Assembly: GCA_024635995.1 (NCBI GenBank)
Contig: JAGXHW010000028.1
Coordinates: 1-64,000, forward strand
Source: Clostridiaceae bacterium
Lineage (GTDB): Bacteria; Bacillota; Clostridia; Peptostreptococcales; Tindalliaceae
Direction of reading: 5' to 3'
Length of the DNA stretch: 64,000 nucleotides
The position numbers and the translations under genes are program-made. Shown here in pieces: positions 19,702 to 30,904 of this stretch; the first letter of the stretch is position 1, and each line of letters starts with the position of its first letter. Below the pieces are notes generated by a model. It was not told where the DNA came from. It worked only from the letters and a program-made list of their open reading frames with translations, and did not search any database.

Positions 19702-20397
19702 TTAAAAGCGAATGATCACTTCTTCAAACCATTGTAGAATTTCGCTGTGCACTTCTTTCAGGAAGACTTCTGAATAAGGATGAAATTTTCCTTTGCCTGC
19801 CAGTACATGCTGGCTGTCTCGGAAATTTTGCAGCACATACCTTTTACTGCCTTTTACCCAGTAAGCGATGGCGATAATATCATCCTTGGTTAACAGTTCC
19901 TGGCACACCGTGGTACGAAATTCGTAATTGGCCACGTGTTCCTTAATCAAAGCGATGCTTCTTTCCAGGGTTGCTTTATCTACAGACACCCCTGTCGCCT
20001 TTTCGTATTTTTCCGGGGGGGCTTTTATGTCCATGGCCACGTAATCCACCAGGGATTCGCGGAACAGTTTTTCCAGGAGCTCCGGGTTCGTACCATTGGT
20101 GTCGATTTTCACCTGGTATCCCATTTTTTTGACGTCTACCACCATCTCATATAAATCGTCGGACAGGGTACATTCTCCTCCGGAAAACACCACTGCATCA
20201 ATGAGATGTGATCTTCTTGCCAGTTCTGCCATGAGCTCATCACGGTTCAATGCTTCACCATCCAGGGCCAACAGTTCACTGTTATGGCAATAGGGACACT
20301 GTAAGTTACAGCCCCTGGTAAAAAGCACGGTAGAGAGCCCGTTGGGAAAATCGATGAGAGACGTTTTTTGTATACCGCCAATGGTCATCCATGTCAC
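19702..20397 (-). CDS. nrdG: Anaerobic ribonucleoside-triphosphate reductase activating protein (radical SAM)
   Basis: TRGCNLQCPYCHNSELL; next to nrdD. Confidence 0.92.
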   Translation of the reverse strand: MTWMTIGGIQKTSLIDFPNGLSTVLFTRGCNLQCPYCHNSELLALDGEALNRDELMAELARRSHLIDAVVFSGGECTLSDDLYEMVVDVKKMGYQVKIDTNGTNPELLEKLFRESLVDYVAMDIKAPPEKYEKATGVSVDKATLERSIALIKEHVANYEFRTTVCQELLTKDDIIAIAYWVKGSKRYVLQNFRDSQHVLAGKGKFHPYSEVFLKEVHSEILQWFEEVIIRF

Positions 20398-20495
20398 CTC
20401 GATCAGTTAGTTTACATTGCCTGTTACCCTTTCATGTTAATGCATTATCTTCCGATTGACAAGCAGCTTTTTAAACAGAATAGAGCACACACATA

Positions 20496-20540
20496 AAAGC
20501 AGGGAAATGCGGCGGATTCCCAGCAGATCCCTGCTTTTGT
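20496..20540 (-). terminator. Stem-loop between nrdD and nrdG
   Basis: AAAAGCAGGGA ... TCCCTGCTTTT inverted repeat. Confidence 0.45.
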
Positions 20541-20566
20541 AGTTCAGTTCAATTGTTTCCAGTTTA

Positions 20567-22708
20567 TTAACCAGCCTTGCTTTCAGTTTTTACACTGGCT
20601 GTCGTCTGATGTTGGCTGTTTAGGCTGACTTCTGTGTCGAATTCCAGCCGGTCTTTAAACTCTTCCTTCTTGCCTTTGTTCCAAGACTGCACCGGACGGT
20701 GGAAGCCAACCACCCTGGTCCATACCTCGGATTCCTCGCCGCAGGTGGGGCAGGTAAAATGCTCTCCCTTGAGATAACCATGCTCCGGACAAATACTGTA
20801 AGTGGGTGTCAGGGTCATGTAGGGCATATGGGAGTATTGGAAACTACGCTTAATCAGCAGCTTGGCTGTTTCCACGTTTTCAATTTCCTCTCCCATGAAA
20901 CCGTGGAACACGGTACCGCCAGTGTATTGGATTTGCAGGGCTTCCTGTGCCTGAATGGCTTCAAAAATATCCTTGGTGTGACCCACAGGCAGCTGGGTGG
21001 AATTGGTGTAGTATGGTTCATTTTCTCCCTGGCTGATGATGCGAGGGTACATGGCCTTGTCAATGCGGGCAAAACGGTATGAGGTGCCTTCTGCCGGTGA
21101 TGCTTCCAGGTTCCACAGGCTGCCGGTTTCTTCCTGGAAGATGGAGATCACACGGTTCATGAATTCCATGATTTCCACTGCGAATTCATGGCCCTGCTCT
21201 GTGGTGATGTCTTCGCCAAACAGGTTCAGGCAGGCTTCATTCATGCCATTAAGGCCGATGGTTGAGAAGTGGTTTTTAAAATATTCTCCCGTAGAATCTT
21301 TCACGCTTTGCAGGTAAAAACGAGAATAGGGGTAAAGCCCTGCCTCCATGTAGTTTTCCAGCACTTTTCGTTTTTCATCGGAAATTTCCCTTGCCAGTTC
21401 CATCAATTCACGCACCCGGCGTTTAAAATCTTCCGGGCTGGTGGCCAGGTAGCCGATGCGGGCCATGTTCAGGGTCACCACGTTGATGGACCCGGTCATG
21501 GGGTTGGCTCCAAAGAGACCGCCACCCCGTTTGCGCAGTTCCCGGTTGTCCAGTCGCAGTCGGCAACACATACTTCGGATGTCTTCCGGCGCCAGGTCTG
21601 AGTTGAGGAAGTTGGCAAAATAGGGGGTGCCAAACTTTCTGGTCATCTCCATGATGGCATCCGCCACCTTTGAATCCCAGGGGAAATCATGGGTGATGTT
21701 GATGGTGGGAATGGGGAAACTGAAAGCACGTTCCGCTCCGTCACCTTCCATCATCACTTCGCAGAAGGCTATGTTGAACATGTCCATTTCTTTCTGGAAT
21801 TCACCATAGGTTTTTTCCACGGGTTTACCGCCAATAATGGCAGGTTCGTTCTTTAGCAGGGGATGGGGGGCTATGTCCAGGGTTACATTGGTAAAGGGTG
21901 TCTGGAACCCGACCCGTGTAGGTATGTTCAGGTTGAATATGAAACGCTGTAACGCTTTTTTAACCTGACCATAGTCCAATTGGTCATAATAAATGAAAGG
22001 TGCCAGGTAGGTGTCGATGCTGGAGACAGCCTGTGCACCTGCTGATTCGCCCTGAAGGGTGTACAGTAGGTTCACCAGCTGGCCTAAGGCAGTTTCCAGG
22101 TGTTTTGGCGGTCGTGACTCAACTTTACCCTTTGCCCCTTTGAACCCCCGGCGAAGGAAATCTTCGATGTCCCATCCGCAACAATAGGGTGCCAGCAGGC
22201 CCAGGTCATGGATATGTAAATCACCTCTTACATGAGCGTCACGCAACTCTTTGCCATAAATTTTATTCAACCAGTATTTTGAACTGATGGATTCGACAAT
22301 GTGGTTGTTCAGTCCCTGGAGAGAAAATCCCATGTTGGCGTTTTCATTGACACGCCAGTCTGCCAGGCTGACATATTCTTCCACCATTTCTTCAGCGTCC
22401 ATGAACAGGTTTTTCACTTCACGAATTTCTTCTCTTTTCTTACGGTACAGAATATAGGCTTTGGCGGTTTTCGCATGACCTTCTTCAATCAGTACCTTTT
22501 CCACGATGTCCTGTATGTCCTCCACTGAGGGAATACTGGCTCGGTAGGTTTCGTTGAGAATGTCCTCTGCTTTTTTTGCCAACATAACAGCCTTCATTTC
22601 GTCGTTTCCGCCCACAGACTTTACTGCAGCGAAAATGGCATCCTTTATTTTTGTCAGCTGAAAATCGGCAATTTCGCCATTTCGTTTCTGTATCTTTGTG
22701 ATCGCCAT
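20567..22708 (-). CDS. nrdD: Anaerobic ribonucleoside triphosphate reductase
   Basis: N-terminal ATP-cone (KIQKRNGEIADFQLTKIKDAIFAAV) and NrdD catalytic region; C-terminal CPEHGYL...CPTCG. Confidence 0.95.
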   Translation of the reverse strand: MAITKIQKRNGEIADFQLTKIKDAIFAAVKSVGGNDEMKAVMLAKKAEDILNETYRASIPSVEDIQDIVEKVLIEEGHAKTAKAYILYRKKREEIREVKNLFMDAEEMVEEYVSLADWRVNENANMGFSLQGLNNHIVESISSKYWLNKIYGKELRDAHVRGDLHIHDLGLLAPYCCGWDIEDFLRRGFKGAKGKVESRPPKHLETALGQLVNLLYTLQGESAGAQAVSSIDTYLAPFIYYDQLDYGQVKKALQRFIFNLNIPTRVGFQTPFTNVTLDIAPHPLLKNEPAIIGGKPVEKTYGEFQKEMDMFNIAFCEVMMEGDGAERAFSFPIPTINITHDFPWDSKVADAIMEMTRKFGTPYFANFLNSDLAPEDIRSMCCRLRLDNRELRKRGGGLFGANPMTGSINVVTLNMARIGYLATSPEDFKRRVRELMELAREISDEKRKVLENYMEAGLYPYSRFYLQSVKDSTGEYFKNHFSTIGLNGMNEACLNLFGEDITTEQGHEFAVEIMEFMNRVISIFQEETGSLWNLEASPAEGTSYRFARIDKAMYPRIISQGENEPYYTNSTQLPVGHTKDIFEAIQAQEALQIQYTGGTVFHGFMGEEIENVETAKLLIKRSFQYSHMPYMTLTPTYSICPEHGYLKGEHFTCPTCGEESEVWTRVVGFHRPVQSWNKGKKEEFKDRLEFDTEVSLNSQHQTTASVKTESKAG

Positions 22709-22959
22709 AATTCCGATACCTCCCTATTTAGTAGTGCAAAAGAATTAGATGTACAATATATGGTATAGTCTAACGGATTTTCAAGAAAATTCAAAACACC
22801 GTTATGATTGATTTGCTTTGTTAATATCCCATTTTCTGCCTTTATCTTTCATTATCTACTTCTTTTCATTTGTATAATGATTTTTTAACGAAACACCCCT
22901 TGACAAAAGCCGAACGACCATTTAATGACTGAATTGTTGGCTGGATTCAGCCTAAAGGC

Positions 22960-22991
22960 AGGCCTTCAGGCTGTTCTATGCCTGAAGGCCT
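22960..22991. repeat. Perfect 12-bp inverted repeat (AGGCCTTCAGGC-N8-GCCTGAAGGCCT)
   Basis: Direct reading; downstream of the ABC-F gene, upstream of nrdD. Confidence 0.85.
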
Positions 22992-23060
22992 ATTTGTCCG
23001 ATGACTACCACCGCTAAGACTCCTGTTTATCCGATGACAATTATTGTTTGAGAATCCTAT

Positions 23061-24971
23061 TTATAATTGGCTTTGTTGTTCAATGGTATCTGCTTTTTCC
23101 GTTAGTTCTGTCCATCGTTCCAGCAGCCTGTCCATTTCTTTTTCCAGGGATTTCTTTTCTTTTCCGGCTTGTTCCAGGTAGTGAAAGTCACTGGCGTTGT
23201 TCGCCATGGCGTTTTCCATTTCTGCAATTTTTTGTTCCAACTGTTGTATGTTCGTTTCAATGTGGTCAAATTCCTGTTGTTCTTTATAGGAAAATTTCAA
23301 AGGCCGATCAGAGGCTTGCCGTTTTTGACCTTCCTGCGCCTGTTTTTTCGGTGGATCAGATTTACCAGCATCTTTCTCTGCCGCTACCCATTCTGAGCAG
23401 GAAAGACCCGTTTCCTCCACTTTGCCTTTCCCTTTGAACACCAGCATCCGGTCAGCCAATCGGTCGAGGAGGTAGCGGTCATGGGAGGCAATGACCACCG
23501 TTCCGGGAAAGTGGTCCAGGTAGTCTTCCAACACTGTCAGGGTGGTAATGTCCAGGTCGTTGGTGGGTTCATCCAGCAGTAGTAAATTAGGTTCTTCCAT
23601 CAGCCGTCTCAGCAGCAGGAGTCTTCGTTTTTCACCACCGGATAGAGAGCCCACAGTGGTCCACTGCTTTTCCGGTGAAAACAGAAACTGTTCAAGCATT
23701 TGTGAGGCAGTGATCCGTTGATCTTTACTGAGGGTAACGACTTCACGCCCTTCCTGTATGTATTCCAGCACCTTCTGGCCACCATCCAGTTCAAGGTTTT
23801 CCTGACGGAAATAAGACAACCGCACTGTCTCACCCCGTTCAATGATGCCGCTGACAGGCTCCAGTTCACCGGCAATCAGTTTCAGCAATGTGCTTTTGCC
23901 GGTGCCATTGGGGCCAGCCAAGCCCACAATTTCACCAGGCTTTAGCAACAGGTCCAGTGACTTAATAAGGGGCTGGTCATCATAGGAAAAACTGACATTT
24001 TTCAATTCAATCACTTTTTTCCCCAGACGCCGTGTTAACACAGGTACTTCCAGCTCAGCTTTGGATGTTTTTTCAAGGGTTTCTTCCAGCTGTTCAAACC
24101 GTCCAATACGTGCTTTTTGTTTGGTTGTGCGTGCCCGTGCGCCTCTTTTCATCCATGCCAATTCCTGCCGGTACAGTGTTTGAAGACGTCGCTCCGTGGC
24201 AGCGTCCTTGGCCAGTATTTCTTCCTTTTCCACTAAATACTGTTGGTAACTGCCGCTATACTGGGTTAACTGGCCTGCTTCCAGTTCTACAATGGTGTTG
24301 GTAACCCTGTCAAGAAAATACCGGTCATGGGTGACCATGACCAGGGCACCATTACGGTTTTTCAGGTAGTTTTCCAGCCACTCAATCATGTCCAGGTCCA
24401 GGTGGTTTGTTGGTTCGTCAAGGATCAGTACACTGGATGGCCTGATGAGAGCACCAGCCAGGGCTATGCGACGTCGTTGTCCTCCGGAGAGGGTTTCCAC
24501 CAATGCATGGTAGTCTTCAAGTCCCAGTTGATGTAACACTGTTTTTGCCTGGGTTTCCAAGTTCCATACCTGTTGGTCGTCCATCTTTTGTTGAAGTTTC
24601 ACCACTTCTGCCTGCAACACTTCATTTTCCGGATGCTTTTGCAGCCTGTCCATGGCCTGTTCATAGCTAAGCAACAGCCTGCACAAGGCATCGCCACCCT
24701 GAAGTGCGGCTTCCAACACCGTCATACCGGAAGGTATGGGCGGGTCCTGGTCTACCATGCTAACCACTACTGAAGGGTGGTGAATCGTGTCACCGGACTC
24801 AGGCTGAATTTCCCCGGCGATGATCCGCATCAGGGTGGTTTTGCCTGTACCATTGACGCCGATCAGGCCTACTTTTGTTTCGTCTGTGATATGAAGTGTC
24901 ACACCATCAAGCAGCCTATGAATGCCGTAATGATGGGTCACCTGTTGTAAGGTTATGAGGTTCATGTTCAT
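23061..24971 (-). CDS. ABC-F family ATP-binding cassette protein (Uup-like)
   Basis: Two ABC domains: GVNGTGKTTLMRI/LSGGQRRRIALA/LDEPTNHLD and GPNGTGKSTLLKL/LSGGEKRRLLLL/LDEPTNDLD; C-terminal coiled coil. Confidence 0.93.
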   Translation of the reverse strand: MNMNLITLQQVTHHYGIHRLLDGVTLHITDETKVGLIGVNGTGKTTLMRIIAGEIQPESGDTIHHPSVVVSMVDQDPPIPSGMTVLEAALQGGDALCRLLLSYEQAMDRLQKHPENEVLQAEVVKLQQKMDDQQVWNLETQAKTVLHQLGLEDYHALVETLSGGQRRRIALAGALIRPSSVLILDEPTNHLDLDMIEWLENYLKNRNGALVMVTHDRYFLDRVTNTIVELEAGQLTQYSGSYQQYLVEKEEILAKDAATERRLQTLYRQELAWMKRGARARTTKQKARIGRFEQLEETLEKTSKAELEVPVLTRRLGKKVIELKNVSFSYDDQPLIKSLDLLLKPGEIVGLAGPNGTGKSTLLKLIAGELEPVSGIIERGETVRLSYFRQENLELDGGQKVLEYIQEGREVVTLSKDQRITASQMLEQFLFSPEKQWTTVGSLSGGEKRRLLLLRRLMEEPNLLLLDEPTNDLDITTLTVLEDYLDHFPGTVVIASHDRYLLDRLADRMLVFKGKGKVEETGLSCSEWVAAEKDAGKSDPPKKQAQEGQKRQASDRPLKFSYKEQQEFDHIETNIQQLEQKIAEMENAMANNASDFHYLEQAGKEKKSLEKEMDRLLERWTELTEKADTIEQQSQL

Positions 24972-25807
24972 TCCTCTTCCGTAAAAAACGTGATATGTTG
25001 CTGAATAAAGTCTTCTGTAATTCCTCTGAGAATCAATTGCTTCACCAGAATGTGTTGCATGTGTTCGATGGTCTCAGGCTTAAGTGAAGAAGATTTTAGG
25101 GTGACACGGGTTTCTGCAGGGTTTCCTTCTTCCTGTAACAAACGCATTACCTGTCGCAGGGTTCCCTTGTTTCCATCGATGAGCTGCACGTTGTCGCCCA
25201 TGAGTTGCTGCCACTTATGACGAATGAGTACATAATGGGTACACCCCAACACCAGTCGGTGTATTTCCTCGCATTCATAAGGGGCCACCAATGTCTTCAG
25301 CTTTTCATCCACCTCCGAAGCATCTGGCCCCTCTTTTTCAATGATTTCCACCAACCCCGGACAGGGTAGCAGCAGTACCCTGTTAGACCCCCGCCACTGC
25401 TCCATCAGACTGGCAAATTTCTTTTCCCGCAACGTTAAGGGTGTGGCCGCTACCAGAATGGTGTTGCCTGCACTTCCCACCACCGCAGGTTTAAGGGCAG
25501 GTTCCATGCCCACCACAGGAATAGCGGTTTTTTTTCTGATAGTTTCCACCGCAGCACTGGTGGCTGTGTTGCAGGCAATCACCAGTAAACGAATGCCGGA
25601 AGTGACCAGTTGATCGGCCACTTCCAGCACTCTTTTTTCAAGGTCTTCCCTGCTTTTAATACCATAGGGGGCATAATGGGTATCTGCATAGTACAGGTAA
25701 TGGTCATGGGGTCTTTCGACAATGAGGTCCGCCAGTACACTAAGCCCACCCAGTCCTGAATCGAAGATACCGATGGGCCTTTCACTGCCCTTTGTTACTC
25801 CTGCCAT
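24968..25807 (-). CDS. murI: Glutamate racemase
   Basis: [32 protein letters not shown]. Confidence 0.95.
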   Translation of the reverse strand: MAGVTKGSERPIGIFDSGLGGLSVLADLIVERPHDHYLYYADTHYAPYGIKSREDLEKRVLEVADQLVTSGIRLLVIACNTATSAAVETIRKKTAIPVVGMEPALKPAVVGSAGNTILVAATPLTLREKKFASLMEQWRGSNRVLLLPCPGLVEIIEKEGPDASEVDEKLKTLVAPYECEEIHRLVLGCTHYVLIRHKWQQLMGDNVQLIDGNKGTLRQVMRLLQEEGNPAETRVTLKSSSLKPETIEHMQHILVKQLILRGITEDFIQQHITFFTEEE

Positions 25808-27144
25808 CGACTTTCAAGCTCCTTTTTCAGCTTCTCATAACCCGGTTTGCCCAGCAAGGCAAACATGTTGGCTTTATAAGCCTCCACACCGGGTTGGTTA
25901 AAGGGGTTGACCCCCAGCAAATAACCGCTGATAGCACAGGATTTCATAAAAAAATAGAAGAGCTGCCCAGCCCAGTAGGGGCTTTTTTCAGGTATGGTGA
26001 TTTGTAATACAGGCACACCTCCATCTGTGTGTGCCATGGACGTGCCCTCCATAGCCTTTTTATTGACCAAGGACAAGGGTTTACCTGCCAAATAACCCAG
26101 ACCGTCGTCATCGCTGCCGGTGTCAGGCACCAGGATGTCTTTTACAGGTTTTTCTGTTCTTACCACTGTTTCAAAAAGGTTGCGCAGGCCTTCCTGCACG
26201 TATTGTCCCATGGAGTGGAGGTCTGTGGTTAGTTGGAGGGAAGCTGGGAAAATACCCTTACCATCCTTTCCTTCACTTTCTCCAAAGAGCTGTTTCCACC
26301 ATTCTGCCATGTAATGGTAGGACGGGTCATAGCTCACCATGATTTCGGTGGTTTTACCTTTTCTTGATAAGGCGTTTCGGTAAGCTGCATACTGGTAAGA
26401 TGGATTGTCGGTGATCACCGTTTCATTGTACAATGTCTGGGCATCCCGTGCACCCTGGAGCATACTTTCAATGTCAATGCCCGCCACCGCAATGGGCAAC
26501 AGTCCCACAGGGGTAAGCACAGAGTAGCGTCCGCCAATGTCATCGGGAATCACAAAAGTTTGGTAGCCTTCACTGTCTGCCAGGGTTTTCAGTGCTCCTT
26601 TGGCAGCATCTGTTGTGACCACGATACGGTCCTTCGCTCCATCCCGACCGTATTTTTCTTCCATCAATGCTTTAACCATTCGAAAAGAAATGGCTGGTTC
26701 AGTGGTGGTGCCTGATTTGGAGATGACATTAACGGTTACTTCCTTGTCCTTCAGGTATTGCATCAGACCAAATAGATAATCGCTGTCCAGGTGGTGGCCT
26801 GCGTAGATGATTTCAGGGTTGCCTTTTGCGTTTGGTGTAAAGGGTGGTGTCAGCCATTCAATGGCGGCCCGTGCACCCAGGTACGATCCGCCAATACCAA
26901 TGACCAAAAAAACCTCTGATTGTTCCCGTAACTGTTGTGCCGTTATTTTTATTTTTTCAATTTCTTCAGGTTTCATGGTGGTGGGCCAGTCCAGCCAGCC
27001 CAGAAAATCATCGCCAGGTCCGTCCTGTTCTTGCAGCATGGCTTCAACGGCCTCCAACAATGCTTTCATTTCCTGCAATTCCCGTTCACTGATGGTTTCC
27101 CTGGCCAATGTTGTTTCCAGGTTTAGGCGTTGCATTGATTTCAC
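25795..27144 (-). CDS. pgi: Glucose-6-phosphate isomerase
   Basis: [45 protein letters not shown]. Confidence 0.95.
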   Translation of the reverse strand: MKSMQRLNLETTLARETISERELQEMKALLEAVEAMLQEQDGPGDDFLGWLDWPTTMKPEEIEKIKITAQQLREQSEVFLVIGIGGSYLGARAAIEWLTPPFTPNAKGNPEIIYAGHHLDSDYLFGLMQYLKDKEVTVNVISKSGTTTEPAISFRMVKALMEEKYGRDGAKDRIVVTTDAAKGALKTLADSEGYQTFVIPDDIGGRYSVLTPVGLLPIAVAGIDIESMLQGARDAQTLYNETVITDNPSYQYAAYRNALSRKGKTTEIMVSYDPSYHYMAEWWKQLFGESEGKDGKGIFPASLQLTTDLHSMGQYVQEGLRNLFETVVRTEKPVKDILVPDTGSDDDGLGYLAGKPLSLVNKKAMEGTSMAHTDGGVPVLQITIPEKSPYWAGQLFYFFMKSCAISGYLLGVNPFNQPGVEAYKANMFALLGKPGYEKLKKELESRWQE

Positions 27145-27157
27145 CCCTTAACATATT

Positions 27158-28048
27158 TTATTCTTCTATCCTGTTTTCCAGTGTGCCTATGCCTTCGATG
27201 GTGCAGGTGACTGTGTCTCCTGCCTTCAAATATTTTGGAGGGTTAAAACCCATCCCAACCCCTGCCGGGGTTCCCGTGGCAATCATGTCACCAGGTTTTA
27301 GTGTAAACCCTTTTGACAGATCGCTGATCACATAGGGCAGGTCAAAGATGAAGTTTTGCGTATTGGAAGATTGTCTGATTTCTCCGTTCACTGCACAACT
27401 CAGGTTTAGTTCTGGTGGATCATTAAACTTACTTCGGTGTACCAGTACGGGACCCATGGCCGTGAATGTATCCAGGCTTTTACCTCTCACCCATTGGGTG
27501 TGGCGGTGCTGGAGGTCTCTGGCAGTAACATCATTCATGATGGTATACCCAAATATATGATTAAATGCGTCTTCTGCTTTGATATTTGTGCCACCCTTGC
27601 CAATGACAGCCACCAACTCCACTTCGTAATCGATGGTTTCTGTTACGCCTGCATGACGACTGATAATCGCACCTGGCCCTACAATTACATCGGCCATCTT
27701 GCCAAAATACACTGGTGCCGACGGCTCCTTCCGATCCTTTCCGAAGCTGTCTTTTAACTCTGTCGCATGGTCTGAATAATTCAAACCCAGGCAGATGACA
27801 TTACGAATTGGATGAGGAATGGGTGCCATTAGTTCAACATCTGCCAGGTACAATGTGTCTCTGCCCGGATTCTCCTGGGCATCACGCAGGGTTTCTAACA
27901 TTGTCTCATCGTTATGCCTCACCAATTCCAGTAATGTGTCAGGGGCATTGTCTCCCAATGCAGCGGACAAAGGCAGTATTTCATGGCCGTCCCGCACCAA
28001 AAGTGCAGGTGTTTCTTTTCCCTCAATTTTAACTGTAATGAATTTCAT
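27158..28048 (-). CDS. Fumarylacetoacetate hydrolase family protein
   Basis: ICLGLNYSDHATEL, YFGKMADVIVGPG, DYEVELVAVIGKGG; ATG at 28048 preceded by AAGGAGG. Confidence 0.92.
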   Translation of the reverse strand: MKFITVKIEGKETPALLVRDGHEILPLSAALGDNAPDTLLELVRHNDETMLETLRDAQENPGRDTLYLADVELMAPIPHPIRNVICLGLNYSDHATELKDSFGKDRKEPSAPVYFGKMADVIVGPGAIISRHAGVTETIDYEVELVAVIGKGGTNIKAEDAFNHIFGYTIMNDVTARDLQHRHTQWVRGKSLDTFTAMGPVLVHRSKFNDPPELNLSCAVNGEIRQSSNTQNFIFDLPYVISDLSKGFTLKPGDMIATGTPAGVGMGFNPPKYLKAGDTVTCTIEGIGTLENRIEE

Positions 28049-28106
28049 AAAAAACCTCCTTTTTTCCATCTTTATGTTCATATTTTTGATACACCATGGA
28101 TTCTAT

Positions 28107-29474
28107 TTAATGAATACCCAAAATTAGGGTGGCAATTCTGAAATAAACGATCAGGGCCATGGCATCTACAATGGTGGTAATCAGAGGCCCTGCCATGATG
28201 GCGGGGTCCACCTTCAATTTTTTAGCTATGATGGGCATTAGTCCACCGAAAATCTTTGCCAACACCACTGTGATGGCCAGCGTAAAAGATACCGTAATGG
28301 CGATGAGCCAGGATGTTTTAACCATGATCAACATTCTTGCCAGATTGACAACGGCCAGCATGACTCCCACCACAATACTGATGCGAAATTCTTTCCACAA
28401 TACTGTCAGATAGTCTCCCATCTCAATTTCACCAAGGGCGATGCCGCGGATCACCAGGGTGGATGACTGGTTCCCAGCATTACCGGCTGTGTCCATGAGC
28501 ATAGGAATGGCGGCGGCCAGCACCACCACCGCCTGCAAAACATCCTCAAAGCGACTGATGATGCTGCCGGTGAAAGTGGCGGAAATCATCAGTATCAGCA
28601 GCCAGGGAAGTCTTTTTTTTGCCATGTTGAAAATGCCGGCATCAAGGTATTCTTCCTCCCCTGGCAGAAGGGCCGCCATTTTCTCAAAATCCTCTGTGTT
28701 TTCCTGTTCAATGACATCCACAATGTCATCGATGGTGATGATTCCCACCAAACGGCTTTCCTGGTCAACAACGGGTATTGTCATTAGGTCATATTTTTTA
28801 AAGAGATCTGCCACCTCTTCCTGGTCGTCCAAGGTGGTTGTATAAAGCAGGTCTTCATCCATGATGCTACCCACGGTCATTTCGGGTTCTGCCAGTACCA
28901 GTTTGCGAAGGGAAACGATTCCCTCCAGCTTTCTGGTTTCGTTTAAGACGTAGGAGGTATAGATGGTTTCCTTATCAACCCCTGTGTTTTTAATGTATTG
29001 CAGTGCCTCTGCCACCGTCATCTCCTTTTTTAGGTCGATGTATTCGATGGTCATCAGGCTGCCGGCTGAGTCTTCCGGATAGTTGAGAAACTGGTTAATC
29101 AGCTTTCGTTCCTCTTCAGTCACATTCAGTAGAATCCGTTTCACCACGTTGGCTGGCATTTCTTCCAGAAAGTCAATTTTATCGTCAAAGTTCAGTTCTT
29201 CCACAATTTGTTTCAACTGATGTTCATGCAGGACGTTAACAATATTCTTTTGGTCACTTACTGACAAGTGTGAAAACACATCTGCTGCCAGGTCTTTTGG
29301 TAAAAGCCGGAACAGCAGGATGGTGTTTTGGGGTTCTTCCTCTTCCATTTCTTCTATGGCTTCCGCTATATCCACCGGTTTGGCTTCTGCCAGTAACTCC
29401 CTCAATCGGGTAAAACGTTTTTCCTCTAACAACTGAAGGATCTCATCAAAGAAAATTTTCATTTCTTCATTCAT
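28107..29474 (-). CDS. mgtE: Magnesium transporter MgtE
   Basis: MgtE N-domain, CBS pair, and transmembrane domain with MDTAGNAGNQSSTLVIRGIALGE. Confidence 0.95.
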   Translation of the reverse strand: MNEEMKIFFDEILQLLEEKRFTRLRELLAEAKPVDIAEAIEEMEEEEPQNTILLFRLLPKDLAADVFSHLSVSDQKNIVNVLHEHQLKQIVEELNFDDKIDFLEEMPANVVKRILLNVTEEERKLINQFLNYPEDSAGSLMTIEYIDLKKEMTVAEALQYIKNTGVDKETIYTSYVLNETRKLEGIVSLRKLVLAEPEMTVGSIMDEDLLYTTTLDDQEEVADLFKKYDLMTIPVVDQESRLVGIITIDDIVDVIEQENTEDFEKMAALLPGEEEYLDAGIFNMAKKRLPWLLILMISATFTGSIISRFEDVLQAVVVLAAAIPMLMDTAGNAGNQSSTLVIRGIALGEIEMGDYLTVLWKEFRISIVVGVMLAVVNLARMLIMVKTSWLIAITVSFTLAITVVLAKIFGGLMPIIAKKLKVDPAIMAGPLITTIVDAMALIVYFRIATLILGIH

Positions 29475-29616
29475 TTTTATGTCACCTCACCTATCTGTCA
29501 GGTAACACACCGCCTGGGAGGACGGGTGTCATCCTGACCGTATTCATTTTTACTGGATCTACTGTCTATATCAGGTCCTGAATCCATCCGTTTCCACCTC
29601 CCAAAGGAATGATTTT

Positions 29617-30726
29617 TTAGAAGTTGATTAAGTCTCGCCGCATGTTCACATTCAGCACCATCCCTATGGCAATGAAGTTCGTCAGCATAAAAGTGCCCCC
29701 GTGGCTTATAAAAGGAAGCGGCTTCCCTGTTACAGGAAAAAGACCAATGGTCATGCCAACATTGATAATGATATGAAAGGCCAGCATAAAGACGACACCT
29801 ATGACCAGGTACATGCCAAAATCGTCCCTGGCATTCATGGCGATACGAACGCATTTAAACAATAAGATAAAAAAGAGCCCCATCAAGACAGCGGTACCAA
29901 TGAAACCCAATTCTTCCGCAATCACTGAGAAAATAAAATCCGTGTGTCTTTCCGGCAAAAATCCGTACTGGCTTTGGGTTCCCTTGTATAAGCCTTGTCC
30001 CCACATCATGCCTGAACCGACCGCACGTTTTGACTGAATGATCTGGTACCCTGCGCCGGATGGGTCCATCTCAGGGTTTAAAAAAATGAGAATTCTTGTC
30101 TTTTGATAATCTTCCAGGAACTGCCAAAAGATGGGCAAGGCGACCAAACTCATGCCAAAACCTGCGAAAAGGTAACGGTATTGCAATCCGGCGATGTACA
30201 GAATACCTATGGTAAACGCCGCAATGATGACAGTGGTTCCCAAGTCTGGCTGCATCATGATGAGGCCCATGGGCAACGCCATCAACAGGCCAATTTTAAT
30301 CAAAACACCAGGACTGTCCAGGTAATCTCTGTGATCTTCCGCCACCCTGGCCAAAAAGATAATTAGCCCCAGTTTCACAAAGTCTGCAGGCTGAAACCCA
30401 AACCCGCCGATGCGGATCCAACGGTTGGCGCCCCATTCTTCCGCCCCTGTACCGGCAAACAATACCAGGAGCAGCAGCAGGATGCTGACCCCGTAGATGG
30501 GCAGAGCCAACCTTCTGATTGTTTTATAATCGATGGCCACGGTGACCACCATGGCCACAATTCCCACAAGAATGGACCTTATTTGACTTTGTATAAATGT
30601 GCCTGCTCCCAGGCGGTGGTTCAGGGCAGCACTGGAGATGGCCACTAAGCCATAGGCACATAACAGCAACACAATAATGATGAGACCTATGTCTATTTTT
30701 CGAACCAGCTTCATATCTGGCTTCAT
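29617..30726 (-). CDS. rodA: FtsW/RodA/SpoVE family peptidoglycan polymerase (RodA-like)
   Basis: QPADFVKLGLIIFLA, MMQPDLGTTVIIA, PERHTDFIFSVIAEELGFIG, LPFISHGGTFMLTNFIAIG; ATG 30726 with CAGGAG RBS. Confidence 0.9.
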   Translation of the reverse strand: MKPDMKLVRKIDIGLIIIVLLLCAYGLVAISSAALNHRLGAGTFIQSQIRSILVGIVAMVVTVAIDYKTIRRLALPIYGVSILLLLLVLFAGTGAEEWGANRWIRIGGFGFQPADFVKLGLIIFLARVAEDHRDYLDSPGVLIKIGLLMALPMGLIMMQPDLGTTVIIAAFTIGILYIAGLQYRYLFAGFGMSLVALPIFWQFLEDYQKTRILIFLNPEMDPSGAGYQIIQSKRAVGSGMMWGQGLYKGTQSQYGFLPERHTDFIFSVIAEELGFIGTAVLMGLFFILLFKCVRIAMNARDDFGMYLVIGVVFMLAFHIIINVGMTIGLFPVTGKPLPFISHGGTFMLTNFIAIGMVLNVNMRRDLINF

Positions 30727-30904
30727 GTTTTCAACTCCTGCGAAATAGAATGAACGATTTGGTGTACTTATCTGCATTTAGTGTAACGCAGTTTAGAGGC
30801 TTTTGCAATCGATAACCATAACGAATAAAACCGCCATTTTTTAAATGACGGTTTCTTATTAAAGACAAAAGGAATGGCTGGGTAGAACAGAGATGTCCTC
30901 TCTC

